Under the pieces are notes generated by a model. It saw only the letters and a program-made list of their open reading frames with translations, had not been told where the DNA came from and searched no databases. Shown here one piece after another: positions 57,106 through 64,000 of a stretch of DNA of 64,000 nucleotides. A program made the position numbers and the translations under genes. Every line of letters begins with the position of its first letter. The first letter of the stretch is position 1. Source of the DNA: Haliclona indistincta (Eukaryota > Porifera > Demospongiae > Haplosclerida > Chalinidae); the NCBI GenBank assembly GCA_964017065.1, contig OZ024789.1:12952890-13016889 (forward strand), read 5' to 3'.

Positions 57106-58229
57106 AGATACATTTGTCGACTGATATCAGTGACTGGCTTCAGATTGTGATGTAGTTCAGAAAACTTTGACAGGAAAGTGTACATAGCCTGTAGTCACCA
57201 TGGTAACAAGAAAGGGTAGAACAGTGTGTGCGTACCTTGACATTAATATCAACTGTTAGTTGAAGATTCTCAGCTGTTTCTCTCTGTAGTGATATTCCTT
57301 GATGAGCACAGACAGTCATCTAAAGGATGAGATGATTATACCGTGTGACTAATGATCAACTCACAGCATGTAGACTAGTCCTCAATCCAGTCATCATGGA
57401 GTCCAGCTCACCACCTAGCTGGTTGGACAATGCTTCAAGATCCATTAGTACTGATAGATCCACTGGAGGCTCATCATGATCCTGAGTGATATCAATCAAT
57501 CAATCAATCAATACAGGTGAAACAACTTACGCCAGTGAGTAATAGAGATCGATTATGGCTGCCGATACTAACTGCAGAGAGAGAGGGGAAGCAGCTTGTT
57601 ATTGTTGACGTGTACGTTAAGACATGTTGTAGGTTACCTGATGCTAGTGTTTCATCATCATTGCCATCACTGTCCTCTATCTCAGCTCTCTGTTGCAATA
57701 CATCAGTAGCTGATTCTGTGTTGACTTCATCACTCTCGACTAGCACTAGATCGTGTGCATACATTAGTCCAGTAGACTCAAATGATGATGTGTTGAGAAC
57801 AGGATGACGAGTGCCTTCTATCATCACATAGGGAGAGCTAGGACGGTGCTGAGGCGAGGAGGAGCGAGGAGAGAGAGAGCTAGGACGGTGCTGAGGCGAG
57901 GAGGAGCGAGGAGAGGGAGAGCTAGGACGGCGCTGAGGAGAGGAGGAGCGAGGAGGGGGAGACCCTTGACCAGCGGTAGTGTCTTCATCATTACTAGCTG
58001 ACAAGAGGTGTCTGTGTCGGTCTAATGATGAGTCGGTGTGGTCTAGATTATGTGACGACTGCTGTGAGTTGTCTAATAGCAGAGATGACTCATGCGACGC
58101 ACTGCCAGTTGACTCGACCTGCTGCTGGACTGGACTACTGGTGGATGGAGGGTCAGCGGCACCGTGGTCGTCACGTGCATCGACACTGCTCGTAGCGCTT
58201 GATTCGATTGAGCTGGTAGGCTCGCACAT
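56964..58229 (-). CDS. BORCS6: BORC complex subunit 6 (BORCS6, lyspersin)
   Basis: Exons 58229-57638, 57571-57531, 57481-57365, 57319-57236, 57188-57112, 57009-56964; all phases fit, 318 residues. Long disordered N-terminal region rich in Ser/Pro/Gln with three tandem RSSSPQHRPSS repeats. The helical C-terminal domain has the BORCS6 order DLEALSNQLGGELDSMM, then the VDINVKAMYTFLSKFSELHH stretch, and ends INERLKTLEKLF. BORC sits on the lysosome surface and links it through Arl8 to kinesin for outward movement. Start ATG is 266 bp from the divergent IFT122 ATG. The last intron is a GT repeat starting at the donor. NPHP4 begins 148 bp beyond the stop. Confidence 0.88.
57044..57103. repeat. (GT)n microsatellite in a BORCS6 intron
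   Basis: Runs from a few bases after the donor of exon 57188-57112 (in gene sense AC repeats) to within about 35 bp of the last acceptor. Confidence 0.95.
57194..57207. promoter_or_regulatory. X-box-like RFX site upstream of NPHP4
   Basis: GTCACCATGGTAAC fits the X-box pattern RTHNYYWTRRNRAC at every position. It lies in a BORCS6 intron, 378 bp upstream of the NPHP4 start. RFX factors use such sites to switch on ciliary genes. Confidence 0.5.
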
Positions 58230-58495
58230 ATCTTCCTCACAGAGCTCTGATCACACTGACTGTTGCTGTTGCCTCGGCTGTTGCTGACCTGGTCACGTTG
58301 GTGGTGCGCACTTATTAGAACATAGTCTAAGCAAAACTTTATGTGCACGTGCTCGTCTCTATGGTAACCATCAATGAATAACCCCTCGCTGGCTGGACGG
58401 AGGCGGGAACAAGGCTCGAGGCATCGTGTGTCGCGCGCGGCTGTCTCCTGAGGTGTTACTAATCCACAGCTGGTGTAGCTAGACTAGTGAAGATC
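58230..58495. promoter_or_regulatory. Bidirectional promoter region BORCS6/IFT122
   Basis: Only 266 bp separate the divergent start codons. Contains CTGTTGCTGTTGCC-type repeats, an X-box, GGCGGGAAC (E2F-like, 58401) and a GC-rich TCGCGCGCGG stretch; no TATA box seen. Confidence 0.7.
58355..58368. promoter_or_regulatory. X-box-like RFX site in the IFT122 promoter
   Basis: GTCTCTATGGTAAC matches RTHNYYWTRRNRAC at every position and lies 127 bp before the IFT122 ATG, the usual distance for ciliary X-boxes. Confidence 0.6.
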
Positions 58496-59002
58496 ATGGC
58501 GTTACGGAGCGTGCTTCAATGGACCGAGAAGGCTGAGGACAATGAAGGCAATCCAAGATGGTGAGAGTAGCTGATGCGTGGGCGGATCTAACCACCGGCA
58601 TGTTGCCTTCCACTGCAGTATCTATGATCTGGCCTTCAGTCCTGATGGAAGACAGCTGATAGCGGCTGCTGGTAGCTTGATACTGGTGAGGGAGATGCTA
58701 CTAGTACTGCATGTAGTGTACCTCACTGCACTAGGTGTGTGATGCTGAGACAGGAGCTCTACAGAGATCATTGAAGGGACATAAAGAGAATGTACACAGT
58801 CTGTGCTATAATAGAGAGGGTTAGTATCACTACTCATGTTAGTATGCTACCATTACCGGTACCCATCAGGCACTAGGTTTGTTAGTGGCAGCAGTGATCG
58901 GTTCGTGATCATATGGGACTCCACTCTACTCACTGGATGCATGAAATACTCGTGAGCCTCTACCTAGCTAACTAGCTACCTGATGGTGTATCTATCCCTC
59001 TC

Positions 59003-59062
<60 letters not shown>

Positions 59063-62000
59063 GTCATGGTGATAGTATCCAGTGTGTAGCCTATAGTCCT
59101 GTCTCATCTGTTGTACTGAGCTGCTCTGTGAGTGATATAGGTGAGCTAGCTGGCTAGCTGCATGCCTCAGTGATGGTGTGCTGGTATATAGGGTTGTGGA
59201 TGACCGATGGAACGCAGAAGAGTGTGTCAAAGCACAAGGTGCCATCTCGTGTATGTTGCTGTAGTTGGACTAATGATGGACAGTTCTTCTCATTGGGTCA
59301 TTATAATGGCACCATTACCATATGGAGCAAGGTATCCATGACTACTCATCATGCAGCTGGTAGAGATCCTCTCATGGTAGAATGGTGATGAAAAGATCAA
59401 GATTGATCGTCAGAATTCTGCTCCTGTGTGGACAATGAGCTTTAACCCATCCAGGTTAGTGAGTGGGTGTGGTCAGTGAGTCACATGATCAGTATGTATG
59501 ATACCTAGGGAGGATCGTTATGATATCCTATCAGTGTGTGACTGGGGTCAGTGTGTCAGCCATTATCATCTCAGCGGTAAACAGGTATTGCATCATGATA
59601 CCAGCCCTCACTTAACCCCCTCATGTGTGTCACAGGTCGGCAAGGACCGTAACCTAGGCTTTGATCCACTGTTCTTCAGTTACTATGGTAACGGTGAATA
59701 CACTCTAGTGGGTGGCTCTAATAAGAGAGTGTTGTTGTGCTCACGTGATGGAGCTATACTGGCTCATATCGGAGAGGAGCAGACTGGGTGGGTGTGGTCT
59801 TGCCGCTATCGACCAGGTGCCGAGGGCAGTATAGGAGGTAGTGTTGCCATGGGAACACAAGACGGCAAGATACTGCTGTACCGTCTTGGGTTTAATACAG
59901 TCCATGGACTATATAAGGACAGGTGGGTTGATATAGGGTGTGAGGGGGCGTGTCACATACCATAGTATTGCAGGTATGCTTATAGGGACAATCTAACAGA
60001 TGTAGTCGTACAGAACCTGGTCACTAATGACAGAGGTAGGCTATCACCATTGTCACTCTCTCACTATCACCATTGTCACCCTCTCACTATCACCATTGTC
60101 ACACTATCACCATTGTCACCCTCTCACTATCACCATTGTCACCATCTCACTGTCACCATTGTCACACTATCACCATTGTCACCCTCTCACTATCACCATT
60201 GTCACACTATCACCATTGTCACCCTCTCACTGTCACCATTGTCACCCTCTCACTATCACCATTGTCACTTGTCTCATTAGCTCGTCTAAGATGCAATGAC
60301 CTTGTCAAGAAGATCGCTATCTATAAGACCAAGCTAGCAGTCCAGCTGCCGGAGAGGATACTGGTGTTTGAGGCGCAGCCTAATAATGACCTGTGTTATG
60401 TTGTCAAGGTAACGGGGGTGTGGCTCTGGTACTATATGTGTGTGTGTGTGATGTTGTTCAGGAGAAGATCACTAAGAAGATAGAGTGCAGCCTAATGGTT
60501 GTCTGCAGTAACAACATCGTGCTCTGCATGGTAAGTCAGCATCATATATTACTGTATCTCACCTGATCTGTGATAGGAGAGAAAGCTGCAGTGTATGGCT
60601 CTTAATGGAGACATTGAAAGGTTTGATACTAGTACCATACATAGCTCACTTGCCCCGCCCACTATAGGGAGTGGCCACTCCAATCTCAGATACGATATAT
60701 CAAGGTAGTAGGAGGCCCTCCGGGGAGAGAGGCGCTGCTGGCTGGGCTCAGGAATGGACAGGTAGAGTGCAGCAACAGCTATGATCAGTACTATACTGTG
60801 GCTGCAGATATTCAAACTGTTTGTTGACAATCCCTTTCCTGTGAACCTTATGAAGATCAGCACTGTCATAAGATGCCTTGATCTTAGTGCCAGGTTAGCC
60901 AATCACCTATCATAATGTATCTCTCTATCTCCTTGTTAGTCGTAATAAAGTGGCTATAGTTGACGAGTCCAGTGTTCTGATGGTATATGACCTCACTAAT
61001 AATCAGTTACTGTATCAGGAGCCTAATGCTAATAGTGTGGCATGGAACACTCATCGTGAGGTAGGTCCTACACGCTGTACATATCATTAATGACGGCCAT
61101 TACTAGGACATGCTGTGCTTCAGTGGTGAGGGAATGCTCTCCATCAAGGCTAGCAATTTCCCAGCTCACAAGCATCGGCAACTAGATGGACAGGTCTGTC
61201 CGTACATCTGTCTGTCTGTCTGTTTGTCTATCATTCCTTCTCTCTAGGGCTTTGTTGTTGGGTTCACTGGCTCCAAGATATTCAGTCTACACTGTTTCAA
61301 CATGACGGCAAATGATGTCCCATTGGTATGTCTGTGGGTGTGGTCATATGTTGTTAACTCCACCCACTCCCTCTAGTCTGCTCCAATGATACAATATCTT
61401 GAGCGTAAACAGTATTGCGAGGCATATAACGTTGCATGCCTGGGAGTCACTAATACTGACTGGAACACGCTAGCCATGGAGGCCCTAGAGGTATACTCAC
61501 TCAATCAATCAATCAATCAATCAATCACATAGTCGCTCACTCTTCTCTATGTAGGGAATGGACTTCATCACAGCTACTAAGGTACAGTTACTACAGCTTG
61601 CTTGTATCGAGTGCAGTTACTACTGCTTGCTTGTATCTAGTGCAGTTACTACTGCTTGCTTGTATCTAGTGCAGTTACTACTGCTTGCTTGTATCTAGTG
61701 CAGTTACTACTGCTTGCTTGTATCTAGTGCAGTTACTACTGCTTGCTTGTATCTAGTGCAGTTACTACTGCTTGCTTGTATCTAGTGCAGTTACTACTGC
61801 TTGCTTGTATCTAGTGCAGTTACTACTGCTTGCTTGTATCTAGTGCAGTTACTACTGCTTGCTTGTATCTAGTGCAGTTACTACTGCTTGCTTGTATCTA
61901 GTGTAGTTACTACTGCTTGCTTGTATCTAGTGTAGTTACTACTGCTTGCTTGTATCTAGTGCAGTTACTACTGCTTGCTTGTATCAAGTGCTGCTTGCTT

Positions 62001-64000
62001 GAGTGTTCATTATGTTGTGTGTTGCAGGCATTCACTCGACTGAAGGATCTGAGATACCTTGAGCTGATCAGTAGGTTTGAGGTAAGAGAGAGAGAGAGGG
62101 AGTCATGTGGTGTGTTACCATGACTACAGGAGAGGAAGAGGTTAGGTGAGGACAGCACAGCACTGTTCCTGGCTGAGATATATGCCTACCAGGTGAGTCA
62201 CACCATCACTACTATCACACCATCACTACTATCACATCATCACTACTATCACACCATCACTACTATCACATCATCACATTTTCACAGGGTAAGTTCCAAG
62301 AAGCTGCTCGTCTATACAAGAGTGTTGGTCAGTCCCAGAAGGTACCCTCCCTCCCTCCCTAACCTGTCTATAGCTGGTATTATGATACTCTACAGGCGGT
62401 TGATATGTACACCCAGCTGAGGATGTTTGACCTCGCTCGTGAGTTCATGAGGTCACGAGACCAGGAGAACATGAAGGCGCTGATAGCACAGCAAGCTGAC
62501 TGGGCCAAGACAACTAATGATTCAGAGGCAGCTTGGTATGTTACTATGGCTACTGGGCTGGCATCCCTCACCCTCCCTCCCTCACCCTCCCTCCATTCCT
62601 CACCCTCCCTCCATCCCTCACCCTCCCTCCCTCCATCCCTCACCCTCCCTCCCTCCATCCCTCACCTCCTCCCTCCATCCCTCACCTCCTCCCTCCATCC
62701 CTCACCTCCTCCCTCCATCCCTCACCTCCTCCCTCCATCCCTCACCTCCTCCCTCTCTCAGTGAGATGTATCTAGCGGCTGGTGACTACAGTAAGGCCAT
62801 CACTATCATGGGAGAGAATGGGTGGATCCAGAGGTTCGTCGCTAATTCATTAATGTAGCGCCTGTATAGAGTCACAGCAACACTTGCTGCCTTACTATAG
62901 GGATTTCATTTAGTTTAGTATTAGTTTTGTTAGGCTAAGACATTAAATTAGTTTAGACTAAAAGTGTTTTAGTACTAGTGAAATGCAGGACATTTGTGGG
63001 GCGAGCCTGAGAGAGTAGTGTTGGTAGCCATAAGTAGGCATTTAGCCGAGGAGGTGAATTTGGGAAGGCGTGATGCACTGATTGTGCCGCAGTCGAGTGA
63101 AGGCTCATTTGCTGCAGCCTGTCCTCTCTCTGTTCTTTGGTCTCTTCACCACGTCGCTCATGCTCCTTCTCTCTCATTCAGTGCTGTATCCTAGCCTCTC
63201 TCTGTTCTTCGGTCTCTCCACCACGTCGCTCAGCTCCTTCTCTCTCATCAGTCGCTCAGCTCCTTCAGTTTCTGCATCACCTCTTTGCGCTTGCTCAGTC
63301 TCAGTTGAGCAAAATTGAAACCATCCGGTGAATTACAACACGGGGGCATTTACGGAATGACGTATGCATACATAGATAGATAGATAGCTCGCGGGGGAGC
63401 GCTTTCGAGCAGTATGGGGCTCGCTCAGGCTCGCCCCAATTAGTAAACTAAACTTCTCCCTCTCTCTCTCTTCCTCTCTCTCTCCCTCTCCCTCTCCCTC
63501 TCCCAGATTAGTTGATATTAGCAATGAGCTCAATAAACCTGATCGTGAGTCATTGCGACAGTGTGCTCAGCATCTGAAGAGACTAGGAGAGGTAATGCTG
63601 TATCACATAGTGTAATGGCTGCTAGTAGCTAGACTCTCTGTAGTTCACACATGCTGAAGAGGTGTATCGTAGGATGGGAGACTATACTGCACTAGCATCA
63701 CTATATGTTGAGAGACAGCTGTGGGAACAGGTCAGTATTAGTCAGTGGGTGTGGTCATGGTATGATGTGATGTAGGCATTTGAACTAGTGGAGACTACCC
63801 CAGATCTGAAGGTGAGGGAGATGGTGTGTTGGTGTGAGTGTGTTAGGGTGTGAGTGTGTGATGGTGTGAGTGTGTGATGGTGTGAGTGTGTGATGGTGTG
63901 AGTATGATGGTGTGAGTGTGTGATGGTGTGATTGTGTGATGGTGTGATTGTGTATAGGATGTGGTGTATATACCATATGCTACATGGTTGATTGATAATG
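58496..64000 (+). CDS. IFT122: Intraflagellar transport protein 122 (IFT-A), 5' part
   Basis: 29 exons, all phases consistent: 58496-58560, 58619-58685, 58735-58819, 58870-58951, 59064-59140, 59192-59331, 59381-59454, 59509-59584, 59636-59922, 59974-60035, 60281-60408, 60462-60530, 60577-60620, 60668-60761, 60808-60893, 60940-61060, 61107-61193, 61248-61325, 61377-61490, 61555-61581, 61(see next)62028-62081, 62130-62192, 62288-62341, 62396-62535, 62762-62833, 63507-63591, 63644-63730, 63776-63811, 63958 to the edge. N-terminal WD40 blades ([34 protein letters not shown]), second propeller ([40 protein letters not shown]), then TPR-like helices ([27 protein letters not shown]). Core IFT-A subunit for retrograde ciliary transport and membrane-receptor entry. 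The C terminus lies beyond the window. Confidence 0.94.
58990..59062. repeat. (CT)n microsatellite before an IFT122 acceptor
   Basis: About 35 CT units acting as the pyrimidine tract of the acceptor at 59062-59063. Confidence 0.95.
60038..60272 (+). repeat. CTATCACCATTGTCAC minisatellite in an IFT122 intron
   Basis: Irregular 16-22-bp units (CTATCACCATTGTCACCCTC and shorter) starting 5 bp after the donor at 60035 and filling the intron to the acceptor. Confidence 0.92.
61582..62000 (+). repeat. 29-bp minisatellite starting at an IFT122 5' splice site
   Basis: About 14 units, GCAGTTACTACTGCTTGCTT plus GTATCTAGT. The first unit starts at the donor (ACTAAG|GTACAGTTAC). Each unit has GTATCT and TCTAG, donor- and acceptor-like. 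Confidence 0.93.
62566..62757 (+). repeat. CCCTCCATCCCTCA minisatellite in an IFT122 intron
   Basis: Pyrimidine-rich units of 14-21 bp (CCCTCCATCCCTCACCTCCT) running up to the acceptor CTCTCTCAG at 62761. Confidence 0.9.
62997..63438. mobile_element. Probable MITE in an IFT122 intron
   Basis: Ends TGGGGCGAGCCTGAG and CTCAGGCTCGCCCCA are perfect 15-bp inverted repeats 440 bp apart. Inside is a duplicated block CTCTCTCTGTTCTT...CCACGTCGCTCA (63121 and 63197). No coding frame. The host intron (62834-63506) is by far the longest in IFT122, as expected from an insertion. Confidence 0.6.

Noticed and set aside
57517..58001. Plus-strand frames over BORCS6 exon 1
   Set aside because: Antisense to a well-supported exon; the arginine-rich repeats are the reverse of the Ser/Pro repeats.
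62405..62858. Proline/serine-rich frames in IFT122
   Set aside because: Read-through of exon 62396-62535 into a pyrimidine-rich intron repeat; the spliced frame matches IFT122.

Overview
This is a eukaryotic window: intron-rich genes with GT-AG introns mostly of 40-80 bp, many minisatellites and many small transposons. Gene content (KDM5, NPHP4, BORCS6, IFT122, a secreted-type tyrosinase, Kelch-plus-Death-domain proteins) and very compact introns suggest an early-branching animal, most likely a demosponge of the Amphimedon type. That assignment is inference. All host gene models were built by hand from splice sites, reading phase and remembered family homology; no search was run.

Layout. (1) 1-6.7 kb, plus strand: 3' half of KDM5 (PLU-1 region and two PHD fingers), with two introns filled by minisatellites. 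(2) 7-16 kb: a tyrosinase relic split by a young, apparently complete Ty3/Gypsy element (8.6-12.9 kb), then a Kelch-Death gene (KD-1) cut in its first exon by a second, damaged Gypsy element that runs into a 200-base assembly gap. (3) 16-24 kb: rest of KD-1, with tandem copies of two exons separated by 34-bp minisatellites, ending in a coiled coil and a Death domain. (4) 24-44.6 kb: an accessory region built from segmental duplications of Kelch-Death exons, the KDM5 last exon (PHD finger) and antisense tyrosinase exons. It holds two intact Kelch-Death genes (KD-2, KD-3) and one intact tyrosinase gene, plus relics, hairpin MITEs, a foldback element with a 9-bp target duplication and a piggyBac-like MITE. 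(5) 44.7-58.2 kb, minus strand: NPHP4 (34 exons, all phases consistent, 1159 residues) and BORCS6. One NPHP4 intron contains a minisatellite split by a Tc1/mariner-type transposon that carries an extra gene. (6) 58.5-64 kb, plus strand: IFT122, divergent from BORCS6 and running off the window end.

How it fits together. NPHP4 (ciliary transition zone) and IFT122 (IFT-A) are ciliary genes lying within 2 kb of each other around BORCS6, a BORC subunit for lysosome positioning. X-box-like RFX sites lie in the shared IFT122/BORCS6 promoter and upstream of NPHP4. The Kelch-Death genes look like a lineage-specific family of adaptor or sensor proteins. The most striking general pattern is that minisatellites in several genes start exactly at, or span, exon-intron junctions, so the copy number can change without changing the spliced mRNA.
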